A DNA stretch of 64,000 nucleotides from an uncultured Microbulbifer sp. (GCF_913055755.1 NZ_CAJXKH010000003.1:1-64000); one strand, 5' to 3'; positions 46,375 to 55,741 are shown, numbered from the stretch's first letter. Translations and numbers: made by a program. Notes: generated by a model not told the origin, from the sequence alone.

Positions 46375-47133
46375 TTACTCTGTCTGCCGCAGGAATTTTC
46401 CGTGTTCCAGGTAGTGAATCACCTGATCGATGACCTTGCGGTTTTTCATCATGAACACGTGGGTCACCGGCATCTTCAGGTGGTCGTGCATGCCTGCGAG
46501 CTTGGTCCGCTCTACGGTGACCTTACCGTCATCCTCCTGCGGCAGCAGGGTGGACAGGATGGGATTGATGCTGCGGGTGCCGGCAATGATGCCTACATCA
46601 AAGGTCGCCGCCCCCAGTTTGTTGGGCACGCTCATTTCCCCGGTGCCCAACTGCAGCCCGGCGTCACCGAAAATAAAATGGAATCCGGGAAAGCTGCCCA
46701 GCTTGTCGACCACTTCGCTGCCCCGGTTCGGGGGACCCAGCATCACCACGTGCTTCAGGTTTTCAATCTTGACCTGGCTCAGGTATTGCCTGACCAGGAT
46801 GCCGCCCATGGAGTGGGTGACAAAATTGACCTGGTCGTGCCCCTGACACTGGTCCAGCGCCGGCGCTATGGCCGGGCCGGCGAGTTTTTCGATGGGGAAA
46901 TCCGTCGACGGGTAGCTGACATTCACCGGTGTGTACCCTGCATCTTCCAGTGCAGATTCGAGTTTTTCCATGGAGCTGCCGGACTTCGCCAGGCCGTGCA
47001 ACAGGATCACGCAGCTGGATTTTTCTTCCGCGCCGGTTTCTGAGCTCGCAGGAGCGGGCGCCGCCGGAGCGGTAGCCGCGAATGTCGAACTCATCAGCGC
47101 CAGCGCCAGGGCCGCAATAGTGGTTGTCTGCAT
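46375..47133 (-). CDS. Exported alpha/beta-hydrolase (lipase/esterase)
   Basis: A 252-residue exported alpha/beta hydrolase. The ATG at 47133 starts the signal peptide (TTTIAALALALMSSTFAATA); a longer start at 47193 adds twenty residues that look unrelated. Catalytic serine lies in VTHSMGGILVRQYL (nucleophile elbow), with candidate His in AGMHDHLKMPVTHVF. HGLAKSGSSMEKL is the oxyanion-hole HG motif. The substrate is unknown. It lies alone on the minus strand. Confidence 0.82.
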   Translation of the reverse strand: MQTTTIAALALALMSSTFAATAPAAPAPASSETGAEEKSSCVILLHGLAKSGSSMEKLESALEDAGYTPVNVSYPSTDFPIEKLAGPAIAPALDQCQGHDQVNFVTHSMGGILVRQYLSQVKIENLKHVVMLGPPNRGSEVVDKLGSFPGFHFIFGDAGLQLGTGEMSVPNKLGAATFDVGIIAGTRSINPILSTLLPQEDDGKVTVERTKLAGMHDHLKMPVTHVFMMKNRKVIDQVIHYLEHGKFLRQTE

Positions 47134-47394
47134 GGGTTGTTCTCTCGTTCCGGGGCAAAACAGGGATAACTTCCGCCTCAAGTGTAATGACAAGCGCTGC
47201 GGGAACAGAAGTTGTCAGCGCGATTGTAGCGGGGATTGCCGCGCCGGCAACCTGCGGGCTTTCCCCTCCCTTTAGCTCGAGCGGGATCCACCGCGCAGCA
47301 TACCTCTGCCTGATGCGGTATTCGCCTCCCGGGGACGGCTGCAGATTGCTATACTCCGCGCGCCTGAAGCAGTACCACTCAACTGGAGACATAG

Positions 47395-48918
47395 ATGACA
47401 GATTCACTGTGCGATATCGGTTTTATTGGCGCGGGAGTCATGGGGAAAAACCTGATCCTCAACCTGGCGGACAATGGTTACCGTGTCTGCGCCTTCGACC
47501 TGGACCACAGTCGTCTGGAAGCGCTAGTCGAACAGGACGCCCAGGAACGCGGCGAGCAGCCGCCACGGGTGGAAGTCTGCAACTCCTATACGGAACTTCT
47601 CTCGCGGGTAAAGGCGCCACACCTGGTGGTCCTCTCGGTACCTGCGGGGGCGCCGGTAGATGATGTGTGCAACAAGCTGCTGGACGCCGGCTTGCAGGCG
47701 GATGACATCGTGATCGACACCGGCAACAGCCTGTGGACGGACTCGGTGGAGCGCTGCAAGCGCTTTGAGGGCAAACTGATTTTCTTCACAACTGCCGTTT
47801 CCGGTGGCGAAGTGGGCGCCAGGTTTGGACCGTCACTGATGCCCAGCGGCGACCCCTACGCCTGGGCGCGGATCGAACCGGTGTGGCACGCCATTGCGGC
47901 AAAAGTGGATCCCGCCACTGGCCAGCCCATCGAGCGCTTTGAGCCGGGCAACCCGGTTAAAGAGGGTGAGCCCTGCGCGGCCTATATCGGTCCCATCGGC
48001 TCCGGGCACTTTGTGAAGATGGTGCACAACGGCATCGAGTACGCGGATATGCAGATGATCTGCGAAGTGTATGACGTGATGCGCAGCGCCCTGGAAATGT
48101 CACCGCAGGATATCGCCGCGGTATTCCGCGAGTGGAACAAGGGGGTGCTGCACAGCTACCTGATCGATATCAGTGCGGATGTGCTGGACACCGTGGATTC
48201 CGAAACCGGCCAGCCGCTGGTGGACGTGATTCTGGATCGCGCCGGGCAGAAGGGGACCGGTCTGTGGACTGCGGTCAGCAGCCTGGAAGTAGGGTGCCCG
48301 GCACCGAGTATCGCCGAGGCGGTGTTCGCCCGTTCACTCTCGACCCGCAAGGTACTGCGAACCCGCGCGGCGAAAAAACTGGCCGGGCCGGCGGTGACGC
48401 CGGTTTCACAGGAGCGCCGGGAGGAGGTGATCGGACAGCTGCACGACGCCCTCTACTGCGCCAAAATCTGTGTCTATGCGCAGGGCTTCGACCTGATGAA
48501 ACTTGCTGCCCGCGAGCAGGGCTGGCAACTGAATTTTGCCGAAATCGCCAGGATCTGGCGCGCCGGCTGTATTATCCGCGCGGTTTTCCTGCAGTCCATC
48601 AGTGACGCTTACGAGCGGGATACCAAGCTCTCCAACCTGTTGCTGGACGAATTCTTTATCGAGCAGATTGCCAGCAACCAGGGCAACTGGCGTCGCGCGG
48701 TAGCCGATGCCACCATCGGCGGTATTCCGGTACCGGCGCTGTCCTCTGCGCTCAGTTACTACGATGCCTTCCGCCGCGAATCGGTGCCGGCGAACCTGTT
48801 GCAGGCGCAGCGGGACTTTTTCGGTGCACATACCTTTTCCCGTACCGATCGCCCGGAGCAGGAAAAATATCATGTGCTCTGGAGCAAGCCGGGGCGCCCG
48901 GTTGTCAGGATCAAGTAA
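47395..48918 (+). CDS. gnd: 6-phosphogluconate dehydrogenase, decarboxylating
   Basis: Converts 6-phosphogluconate to ribulose 5-phosphate in the oxidative pentose phosphate pathway. The 507 residues are slightly longer than the usual 470-480. The Rossmann motif GFIGAGVMGKNLILNLADNG, the catalytic lysine in GPIGSGHFVKMVHNGIEYADMQ, and the C-terminal GTGLWTAVSSLEVGCPAP are all present. A TATACT box at 47350-47355 may be its -10. zwf and pgl are not adjacent. A strong terminator follows. Confidence 0.96.
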   Translation: MTDSLCDIGFIGAGVMGKNLILNLADNGYRVCAFDLDHSRLEALVEQDAQERGEQPPRVEVCNSYTELLSRVKAPHLVVLSVPAGAPVDDVCNKLLDAGLQADDIVIDTGNSLWTDSVERCKRFEGKLIFFTTAVSGGEVGARFGPSLMPSGDPYAWARIEPVWHAIAAKVDPATGQPIERFEPGNPVKEGEPCAAYIGPIGSGHFVKMVHNGIEYADMQMICEVYDVMRSALEMSPQDIAAVFREWNKGVLHSYLIDISADVLDTVDSETGQPLVDVILDRAGQKGTGLWTAVSSLEVGCPAPSIAEAVFARSLSTRKVLRTRAAKKLAGPAVTPVSQERREEVIGQLHDALYCAKICVYAQGFDLMKLAAREQGWQLNFAEIARIWRAGCIIRAVFLQSISDAYERDTKLSNLLLDEFFIEQIASNQGNWRRAVADATIGGIPVPALSSALSYYDAFRRESVPANLLQAQRDFFGAHTFSRTDRPEQEKYHVLWSKPGRPVVRIK

Positions 48919-48924
48919 TCCCAC

Positions 48925-48957
48925 AAAAACGGCCGCTTTGTTGCGGCCGTTTTTTTA
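48925..48957 (+). terminator. Rho-independent terminator after gnd
   Basis: Stem 48925-48936 with 48943-48954 (AAAAACGGCCGC with GCGGCCGTTTTT), six-base loop, then further T's. It lies seven bases after the gnd stop. Confidence 0.92.
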
Positions 48958-48998
48958 TGGGTAACCTTCCCGTGGAATCTCGCTGAGCGGCTAGCGGT

Positions 48999-49535
48999 TC
49001 AGCGGGCTCTTGCCGGGAAAGTACGGAAGGCATCATTTACCGCCTGGTCCACCGCCCGCTCCGGGTTGTCGAGTACCTTGCGGGTGATGGGTTTTTGCGC
49101 GCGTCCGCGCCACACCACTTTGCGCTGCCGGGCATCCAGTAAATCGATCGTCAGGTGGCCTGCGGTGTACTGGTTGAAATCGGCGTGGTAGCCCGGAGGC
49201 AGGGATTTGTAGTACTCCTCCAGGTAGGGATAGCGCGCCGCGGCAAACCCGAGGTTGTAGCTCTGTCTCGACTTGACCTGTCGCTCCGCGTGCACATGGA
49301 CATTGACCAGTACATCCGGGGTCTTGCTCGGGGTCATGCCGCGGGCCATCAATTGCTCCGAAACCTCGGAGCGGGCCAGGGCCATGGCGCGGCCATTACT
49401 GCCGGAAGCCGGGACAAACCCGAAGGTCCGGTACTGGCTGAGGGCGGAAGAGGATGCTGTGCTGGTGGTACCCGCGCATCCTGCAAGGGCCAGTGGCAGC
49501 AGGATGGATACAGCTATTGAGCGCCAGATGTTCAT
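48999..49535 (-). CDS. DUF4136 lipoprotein
   Basis: A 178-residue lipoprotein: signal with lipobox LAGC (core SIAVSILLPLALAGC), then a periplasmic domain of the DUF4136 type (YRTFGFVPA near the start, HLTIDLLDARQRKVVWRGRA near the end). A short motif DVLVNVHVHAERQ lies between. Function is unknown; it is likely an outer-membrane or periplasmic structural protein. It is isolated: gnd converges from the left and rdgC lies upstream on the same strand 131 bases away. Confidence 0.82.
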   Translation of the reverse strand: MNIWRSIAVSILLPLALAGCAGTTSTASSSALSQYRTFGFVPASGSNGRAMALARSEVSEQLMARGMTPSKTPDVLVNVHVHAERQVKSRQSYNLGFAAARYPYLEEYYKSLPPGYHADFNQYTAGHLTIDLLDARQRKVVWRGRAQKPITRKVLDNPERAVDQAVNDAFRTFPARAR

Positions 49536-49665
49536 AGGCCATTCCCGGTGTGGACTTCGCTTCAGTTTCAGGGGCGCCCACGTTGCAGGCGTCGCCTAAA
49601 TCAGCTTAGCTCGGGAATGGCACGGAAGTAGTCCTGGAACCCGCTAGTCAGGTTGCCCCGGGCGG

Positions 49666-50655
49666 TCAGAATACTTCTTCTACTTCCGCGGCGAGCTGTT
49701 CGGCGTCTGCGCGGGCGGCGCGAGCCACGATTTCCTCGACACTGGCGGTATCGGTATTCACGCCGCCGAATGCCGCCAGCAGGTCTTTGAGCAGGGCGGA
49801 AATCTCCAGGGTCATTACCGAGAACTCGATATCAAAGCGCTGGGCGGCGTTTTCCGCGTCCACGTTGTCGGCCTTTTCCGTCACCGCGTCACTGAACTTG
49901 AGCCGTTTGATTGCCAGCTGGTCGTCCACCATCAGTTCGACGCCGTCGCGCCAGACCAGGCCCAGCTTGTGCACCTGCATGCCGGCTACCAGGTGATTGT
50001 GAATTTCCTCCGCGCACAGGTCCTGGTTTTTGCAGCGGATCACGCTGCCGGACTCTTGGGGATCGCGCAGCTCGCACTCGTGGCCGAATTCGAAGTTGGC
50101 CGGCGCTTCCGGGGCGGTCAGCCAGTGGGTCATGGACTGCTGGGGAATATTCTTTGCCGCTAGCGGCACCACCGACAGGCTGCTGATCGCTTCGCGCAGG
50201 TTCTCCAGCAGTTCTTCCGCGGCCTTGGCGGAGGAGGCGTTGACCACAACCCAGCCGTCTTTGGGGTCGATATAGGCATACTGCAGGCGCGAGCGGGCAA
50301 AGGCCTTCGGGCGCATCTCCAGCAGCACCTCATCCTTCAGGTTCTGGCGTTCCTTGCGGCCCACATTGCGGGCCTCCTTGTCGGCAATGGCCTGGGCCAT
50401 TTCCTCGACCCTTTCGTTGACCACCGCTGCGGGAATCACCTTTTCCTGCTTCTTGGCACACACCATGAGATAGCCGTTGGCGGCGTGCACCAGCTCGCTG
50501 CCGTGGCGTCCCAGGGGCGGTACCCAGCCATAGCGGGCCATATCCTGGCTGCCGCAGGGGGTGAAGGCATCGGGCTCCAGCAGTTCGTTCAATTTTTCAG
50601 CGGAGAGGGGGAAGTCGCGGGTGAGGCGGTAAACGCGCAGGTTCTTGAACCACAT
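49666..50655 (-). CDS. rdgC: Recombination-associated protein RdgC
   Basis: Ring-shaped nucleoid-associated protein that binds double-stranded DNA and can inhibit RecA. The 329 residues are a little longer than E. coli RdgC (303). The family start MWFKNLRVYRLTRDF, the PLGRHG segment and the internal DEVLLEMRPKAFARSR motif are clear; the C-terminal part is acidic (AAEVEEVF end). No neighbour suggests a special job. Confidence 0.94.
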   Translation of the reverse strand: MWFKNLRVYRLTRDFPLSAEKLNELLEPDAFTPCGSQDMARYGWVPPLGRHGSELVHAANGYLMVCAKKQEKVIPAAVVNERVEEMAQAIADKEARNVGRKERQNLKDEVLLEMRPKAFARSRLQYAYIDPKDGWVVVNASSAKAAEELLENLREAISSLSVVPLAAKNIPQQSMTHWLTAPEAPANFEFGHECELRDPQESGSVIRCKNQDLCAEEIHNHLVAGMQVHKLGLVWRDGVELMVDDQLAIKRLKFSDAVTEKADNVDAENAAQRFDIEFSVMTLEISALLKDLLAAFGGVNTDTASVEEIVARAARADAEQLAAEVEEVF

Positions 50656-50779
50656 AGATCAGGCTGCCAGTCCGGTAAGTAAAAAGCGGCCGGGTATTAT
50701 GCGGATTTGGGCGGTTGGGGGCCAGTGTAAACACCGGCCTCGTCGGTCACACTAATGTTGAACAGGGTGACCTTCCGGG

Positions 50780-51100
50780 TCATCGCTCCGTCAGCAGCAG
50801 GTTGCCCTCTTTGCTCTGGGCATAGGCGGTAAAGGGCAGCGCCACGGTGTCGGTTGCAGCGGAAAATACGCTGTCGAACAGGTAGAAACCCAGCTGCAGA
50901 TCGAAGTAGATATGGTTGCCGGTGGAATTCATTTTGCACATATTGTAGGCAACACCGCTGTATACCCGCGGGAGGGATTCACAGTGCGTATTTTGCTGTT
51001 TCAGGTTTTCCGCAACCTCTGCGTCCGAATGCGTCAGGGTGGTGAAGGTGCCGCAACCGGACAGGAGGGACAGGGTGAGCAAAACAAGAAGTTGTTTCAT
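50780..51100 (-). CDS. YceK-like small lipoprotein (DUF1375)
   Basis: A 106-residue lipoprotein. The ATG at 51100 starts the signal (KQLLVLLTLSLLSGC, lipobox LSGC), after which come GTFTTLTHSDAEV, YSGVAYNMCKM, and a hydrophobic C-terminal half (LQLGFYLFDSVFSAATDTVALPFT) typical of YceK/YidQ-like outer-membrane lipoproteins. Function is unknown. The frame upstream of 51100 is not conserved. It sits between rdgC and ybaK on the same strand with gaps of more than 120 bases on both sides. Confidence 0.8.
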   Translation of the reverse strand: MKQLLVLLTLSLLSGCGTFTTLTHSDAEVAENLKQQNTHCESLPRVYSGVAYNMCKMNSTGNHIYFDLQLGFYLFDSVFSAATDTVALPFTAYAQSKEGNLLLTER

Positions 51101-51224
51101 GGAGATCTCATTATTTCTGTGGAATTTATGACAGCCTGCTGTCGGGGCTATTGAGGTTCCGTTTAGCTTAAAAAGTGACTGCTTTAGGTCGGGCACATGT
51201 TCCTTATGGTGGCCTGCAGATCGC

Positions 51225-51692
51225 TTACAGGCAGAGGTCTGCGAATGTGCCTTGTGTCAGTGAGAGCAGATCTGCCGGAGATAGTTCAATTTCCAGGCCG
51301 CGGCGACCGGCACTGACGTAGATTGTCTGCATGTCGCGCGCAGTCGTATGCAGGTATGTACGCAGGTTTTTTTTCTGGCCCAGAGGGCTGACACCGCCCA
51401 ACACGTAGCCCGTGGTTCTTTCCACATCCTGTTTGTCGGCCATTCCGGCTTTCTTGGCTTTCGCGGCACTGGCAATCAGTTTCATATTGAGTAGTGCGTC
51501 CACGGGAATAATGGCCACAGCGAGTTGCTTCCCGTCCAGTTGTACCACCAGGGTTTTGAATACCTGTTCAGGCTGGACATCCAGTTTTTCCGCGGCTTCA
51601 AGTCCATAAGAAGTGGCGGCGGGGTCGTGGGTGTACTGGTGAATGGTGTGCGCTACTTTTGCTTTTTTCGCCGCATTGATCGCCGGTGTCAT
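51225..51692 (-). CDS. ybaK: Cys-tRNA(Pro) deacylase YbaK
   Basis: Trans-editing enzyme that hydrolyses Cys-tRNA-Pro formed by prolyl-tRNA synthetase. I start at ATG 51692, giving 155 residues and the conserved MTPAINAAKKAKVAHTIHQY beginning; a TTG at 51713 adds seven residues. Conserved TGYVLGGVSPLGQKKNLRTYL and the substrate loop around AKKAGMAD are present. Length fits YbaK (about 159 in E. coli). A pepD terminator lies in the 111-base gap upstream. Confidence 0.92.
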   Translation of the reverse strand: MTPAINAAKKAKVAHTIHQYTHDPAATSYGLEAAEKLDVQPEQVFKTLVVQLDGKQLAVAIIPVDALLNMKLIASAAKAKKAGMADKQDVERTTGYVLGGVSPLGQKKNLRTYLHTTARDMQTIYVSAGRRGLEIELSPADLLSLTQGTFADLCL

Positions 51693-51749
51693 TGTCAGTC
51701 CATTGTTTTCCAATCTGCGGTAATTCTCCCCTGAATTTCCGCCAAATAC

Positions 51750-51779
51750 AAAAAAGCCCGGCGAATATCGCCGGGCTTT
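51750..51779 (-). terminator. Rho-independent terminator for pepD
   Basis: Stem 51753-51764 with 51768-51779, three-base loop, and a run of six A's (51750-51755) on the plus strand that reads as T's after the stem on the minus strand. It lies 24 bases beyond the pepD stop. Confidence 0.92.
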
Positions 51780-51803
51780 GGGGAAGTGGTGACAGTAATT
51801 TAC

Positions 51804-53276
51804 TCAGTGTTTTGCCGGTATCGCAGCCACGACTTTCAGGAAGTACTCCCAGAAATTCCCCACACTTTCGATATGCACCCGTTCTTCCGGTGAATGGGCG
51901 CGGCGGATGGTGGGGCCGAAGGACACCATATCCCAGTGCGGATAGGGCTTGGCCAGCAGGCCACATTCGAGGCCGGCGTGGATGACCTTCACTTCCGGCT
52001 CCTCGCCTTCCATTTCCTTGTACACATCTTTCATCAACGCCAGCAGCGGTGATTTCATGTTGGGGGTCCAGCCCGGGTAGGCGTTGTCCAGGGAGGCCTC
52101 CGCTCCCGCCAAGCGGAACACCGCGGCCACGTTGAGGCCGTGCTGGTCGCGGGCGCTATCGGACAGGCTGCGCACCAGGCACTGGAAGCGCACCCGGTGT
52201 TGGCCGTTTTCCTCTTCGGTCACCACACGGGCCAGGTTGTTGGAGGTATCGGCAATGCCCTCCAGGTCCGTGCTCATGCGCTCAACACCGCTGGGGCAGG
52301 CGCGGAGTGCCCACGCCAGCTTCTGCTGGCTGGCGGCGTCCATCACGCTTGCGGGCTGCTCGGTTTCGTCCAGGGCAATTTCCAGCTTGGGCTCGTTGTC
52401 GAACTCGGCCTTGATCACCGCGGTTTCCTGCAGGACGATTTCCATCAGGCGCGCGGCCTGGTCGGCCTGCACGGTAACCACGCTGAAGGACTCGCGCGGA
52501 ATCGCATTGCGCAGGCTGCCGCCGTCGAGGCTGGCGATGCGCAGGGAAGTCAATTCGGTTTGCGCCGCATCGATAATGCGGTTGGCCATCTTGTTGGCAT
52601 TGCCGCGGCCCTTGTCGATATCCAGACCGGAATGGCCGCCGCGCAGACCGCGCACGCTGAGCTTGAATGCCTTGTGGCCTGCCGGTAGCGCCTCCGCTGT
52701 GTAGGGCAGGGCGGCATTGATGTCCACACCGCCGGCACAGCCCACGTAGAGTTCACCTTCATCCTCGGTATCCAGGTTCAGTAGCAGCTCCGCCTCGAAG
52801 TGGCCGGGGTGCAGGTTCTTGGCGCCGGTCATACCCGCTTCCTCGTCAATGGTCAGCAGGGCTTCCAGCGCCGGGTGGGGAATGTCGGTGGATTCCAGCA
52901 GCGCGAGAATCGCCGCAACGCCGATGCCATTGTCCGCACCCAGGGTGGTGCCTTCCGCGGTCACCCACTCGCCGTCGACATAGGGCTTGATGGAATCGGT
53001 GAGGAAGTCGTGGTCGGTGTCGGCATTCTTTTGCGGCACCATGTCCACGTGGCTCTGCATTGCCAGGATCTTGCGGTCTTCCATGCCCGGGGTGGCGGGC
53101 TTCTTGATGATGACATTGCCGATCTGGTCCAGTTTTACCTCGAGTCCACGGGCCTTGGCGAAATCGAGGATATAGGCCACCACTTTTTCCTCGTGCTTGG
53201 ACGGCCGCGGGATTTCGCACAGCTTGGCAAAGTGCTTCCAGAGGGGAGTGGGGTTCAGTTCAGCAATATTCGACAT
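51804..53276 (-). CDS. pepD: Cytosol non-specific dipeptidase / aminoacyl-histidine dipeptidase
   Basis: Zinc peptidase of the M20 family that cleaves Xaa-His and other dipeptides in the cytoplasm. The ATG at 53276 is used (AAGGAA upstream); the frame start at 53300 adds eight residues. The 490 residues contain the zinc-binding MQSHVDMVPQKN (about 79-90), GADNGIGVAAI, the catalytic glutamate in TIDEEAGMTGAKN, NLDTEDEGELYVGCAGG, and the C-terminal HAGLECGLLA zinc site. A terminator follows the gene. Confidence 0.95.
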   Translation of the reverse strand: MSNIAELNPTPLWKHFAKLCEIPRPSKHEEKVVAYILDFAKARGLEVKLDQIGNVIIKKPATPGMEDRKILAMQSHVDMVPQKNADTDHDFLTDSIKPYVDGEWVTAEGTTLGADNGIGVAAILALLESTDIPHPALEALLTIDEEAGMTGAKNLHPGHFEAELLLNLDTEDEGELYVGCAGGVDINAALPYTAEALPAGHKAFKLSVRGLRGGHSGLDIDKGRGNANKMANRIIDAAQTELTSLRIASLDGGSLRNAIPRESFSVVTVQADQAARLMEIVLQETAVIKAEFDNEPKLEIALDETEQPASVMDAASQQKLAWALRACPSGVERMSTDLEGIADTSNNLARVVTEEENGQHRVRFQCLVRSLSDSARDQHGLNVAAVFRLAGAEASLDNAYPGWTPNMKSPLLALMKDVYKEMEGEEPEVKVIHAGLECGLLAKPYPHWDMVSFGPTIRRAHSPEERVHIESVGNFWEYFLKVVAAIPAKH

Positions 53277-53420
53277 GGAATTTCCTTGTATCTGGGTCAA
53301 AGGTAATGACCGGTGATAGCCGCCGTGGCTTATGGCCCCGGGGCTGGAAGTGTAGTCTCGGGAAAGTGTTGGTACTAAGGGCGATGCAATTCACGTTAAT
53401 GCACGCGGGCCTGTTGTGAA

Positions 53421-53572
53421 GGTGGCGATAGCGGGTACAGCCTTGCTCTATACCGAGGCGGTGCCGCTACCGGGTACAGCTTTGTGAGACACGCCGTAAA
53501 CCCATCCCTGGGGGCTCTGCACCGCCATCCATGGCGGTGAAGGTCTCACAAAGCTGTACCCGGTAGCGGCAC
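53421..53572. repeat. Folded intergenic repeat, copy 2 (29-base perfect inverted repeat)
   Basis: Arms 53461-53489 and 53544-53572 are perfectly complementary over 29 bases. Inside lie an unpaired 25-base core (53492-53516, containing CCATCCCTGG) and a perfect hairpin CACCGCCAT/ATGGCGGTG (53520-53539). A degenerate direct copy of the left arm precedes it (53421-53449 compared with 53460-53488; about 21 of 29 positions match). It lies in the 350-base gap between pepD and RNase II, which contains nothing else recognisable. The core is related to that at 4966-4990 on the other strand. Confidence 0.9.
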
Positions 53573-53626
53573 CTTCGCCGAGAGTTCAACACAGTGAACA
53601 GTATGAAGGCTTTATGTATCGGTGCG

Positions 53627-55579
53627 TTAATCGGCGTTTGCCGTAGTCTCTTCTTGGTTGACGAGCTCGAACGCAATGCGGCGCTTGCCGGTGTCCACGG
53701 CGCTGACCTTTACCTGTACGCGTTGCTCCAGCTGGAAGCGCTCTTCGCCGCGGGTGATCAGCAGGCGCTTGCCATCGAACTCAAACGGGTTCTTCTTGGC
53801 GTTGAAGCGCACAAACCCGTTGATGCCGTTGTCGTCCAGGCGCACGCCGATACCAGCGCCGTTTACCAGGGTGATCTGTCCGTTGAATATCTCACCGACT
53901 TTGCCTTCCAGGAATTGGCAGTACAGCCACTGCTGCAGCGCGCGGTCTGCCTGGCGGCCGGTGCTGACGCTCTGCTGCAGGGCTTCGCTGTCACCGAGAG
54001 CAGGCAAGGCTTCGCCCTGTTGCGCTGCGCGCAGGACACGGTGGTTGTGCAGGTCGTTGAACTTGCGGATCGGCGAGGTGACGGTGGCGTAGTGGGGCAG
54101 GCCAAGGCCGAGATGCGGGGCCGCTTCTGCACTCAGCTCGCCCGGGCGCAGCATGCGTTTCAGCACCGCCAGAATATTGTGCATTTCCGGTTCGCTGTGG
54201 GATTCGAGCTCCTTGACCAGCTTGAGGTAATTTTCCTGCTGGTGCAGATCCTGCTCCGCGTATTCCGGCAGTACTTCCTTCAGCAGCGCGCGGATTTCTC
54301 CCATGCGCTCGTCGCGGAACCCCAGGTGAATAGAAAAGCAGCCGCCGCCCAGTTGTGCGAGTTTGTCACCGGCGCAGATATTGGTGGCCAGCATGGCTTC
54401 TTCTACCATGCGCTGAGCCGCAGAGCGCTCCTGCTTTTCGATGCGTTCGATCTTGCGCTGGGCGTTCAGAATCAGTTCGTAGTCCGGGCGATCTTCCATT
54501 ACCAGGGAGTGGCCGGCGCGGTACCCGGCGCGGGCACTGCTAAGTGCGTCAAGAAGGCGCAGGCTGGTGTGCTGACTCTCCGGCACGGCACTGTCGTCGC
54601 CTTCAATAAAACGTGCAACCTGCGCGTAACTGAGCTTGTGTCGTGAGCGGATTGCGGCGAATTCATACTCGAAGCCATTGAGCGCACCGTCGCTACCGAC
54701 TTCTACGTGCATTACCAGTGCCGGACGCAGTTCACCTTCGACCAGCGAAAAGCTGTTTTCACACAGGCTGGCAGGGAGCATGGGCAGGGTTTCACCGGCC
54801 AGGTACACGCTGTTGGCGCGTTTGCGCGCGTCTTTGTCCAGCGGGCTAGCGGCAGTAATCAGGCTGGAAGGGTCGGCCACGGCGATGTGCAGGGTCCAGC
54901 CGTCGCCGGACTCGGTAACTGCCAGGGCGTCGTCCATATCCCGGGTGGATTCGGCATCAATGGTGACGAAGTCCAGCTCGGACAGATCCTTGCGCTCTGC
55001 GCACAGGGCTTCCAGCTGTGCGGGGATGTCCTGTGCCTGCTTGAGTGCCGCGTCACTGAACTGGTTGGGCAGCTGGTATTGGGCCACCACGAAGGCGTGT
55101 TCGATAGCCACTGCATCGGGCTTGCCAATCACGCTCTCCACTTTCGCCTGGGACTTGCCGTCTTTGAATGGGTGGCGGGTGATGGTGCAGGCAATCAGGT
55201 CGCCGGGCTGCGCTTTGGCGCGGGCCTTCGGCGGGAGGAATATCCAGCGCGACAGCCCCTGGTTGCTGGGCTGGATAAAATGGCCCTGGCCCCGCTGTAC
55301 GTACTCGCCCACCAGATATTTGAGTTCGGACTCGATCAGGCTGTCGAGTTCTGCCGACAGCTTGCCCTTGTCTTCTTCGGTCAGGCTGACGCGCACCCGG
55401 TCACCGGGAAATACCCGATCCATTTCCGCCGGCGGCAGGAAAGCCTCGCGACCATCGTCCAGTGCCACAAAACCGAATTTGCCACTACTGCCGCGCACCC
55501 GCCCGTCGGCGAATTCTTTGGTGGAACGGATATCGGACTTGAGCTGCGTGAGCTGCTTGAGAGCATCGGCATTGAGCAT
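53627..55579 (-). CDS. rnb: Exoribonuclease II (RNase II)
   Basis: Degrades single-stranded RNA 3' to 5'. The 650 residues carry N-terminal cold-shock domains (about 25-170), the catalytic RNB domain (TIDAESTRDMDDALAV with the four aspartate cluster, SVYLAGETLPMLP, YATVTSPIRKFNDLHNHRVL), and an S1 domain at the end (QITLVNGAGIGVRL). RNase R would be longer, so RNase II is the better call. A 353-base gap separates it from the divergent dehydrogenase. Confidence 0.94.
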   Translation of the reverse strand: MLNADALKQLTQLKSDIRSTKEFADGRVRGSSGKFGFVALDDGREAFLPPAEMDRVFPGDRVRVSLTEEDKGKLSAELDSLIESELKYLVGEYVQRGQGHFIQPSNQGLSRWIFLPPKARAKAQPGDLIACTITRHPFKDGKSQAKVESVIGKPDAVAIEHAFVVAQYQLPNQFSDAALKQAQDIPAQLEALCAERKDLSELDFVTIDAESTRDMDDALAVTESGDGWTLHIAVADPSSLITAASPLDKDARKRANSVYLAGETLPMLPASLCENSFSLVEGELRPALVMHVEVGSDGALNGFEYEFAAIRSRHKLSYAQVARFIEGDDSAVPESQHTSLRLLDALSSARAGYRAGHSLVMEDRPDYELILNAQRKIERIEKQERSAAQRMVEEAMLATNICAGDKLAQLGGGCFSIHLGFRDERMGEIRALLKEVLPEYAEQDLHQQENYLKLVKELESHSEPEMHNILAVLKRMLRPGELSAEAAPHLGLGLPHYATVTSPIRKFNDLHNHRVLRAAQQGEALPALGDSEALQQSVSTGRQADRALQQWLYCQFLEGKVGEIFNGQITLVNGAGIGVRLDDNGINGFVRFNAKKNPFEFDGKRLLITRGEERFQLEQRVQVKVSAVDTGKRRIAFELVNQEETTANAD

Positions 55580-55694
55580 GAATCAATCTCTGTGGGTCTG
55601 TTTGGGCGCGGATTCTACCAGACGGACCATGACAGGCCAGACGCAGTCGCGGGGAGAGTGAATTGGGGCTGGTGGTCGCTGTCTCCAAATGCGC

Positions 55695-55711
55695 TGGTCA
55701 AAGTGTGACCA
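55695..55711. promoter_or_regulatory. Palindrome TGGTCA-N5-TGACCA
   Basis: A perfect 6-5-6 dyad with TGGTCA arms, in the divergent gap between rnb and the leucine-type dehydrogenase. It may be a GntR-like or similar operator; the regulator is unknown. Confidence 0.4.
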
Positions 55712-55741
55712 CTGGTATCTTTCGGTTATTTACGGCTTTCG

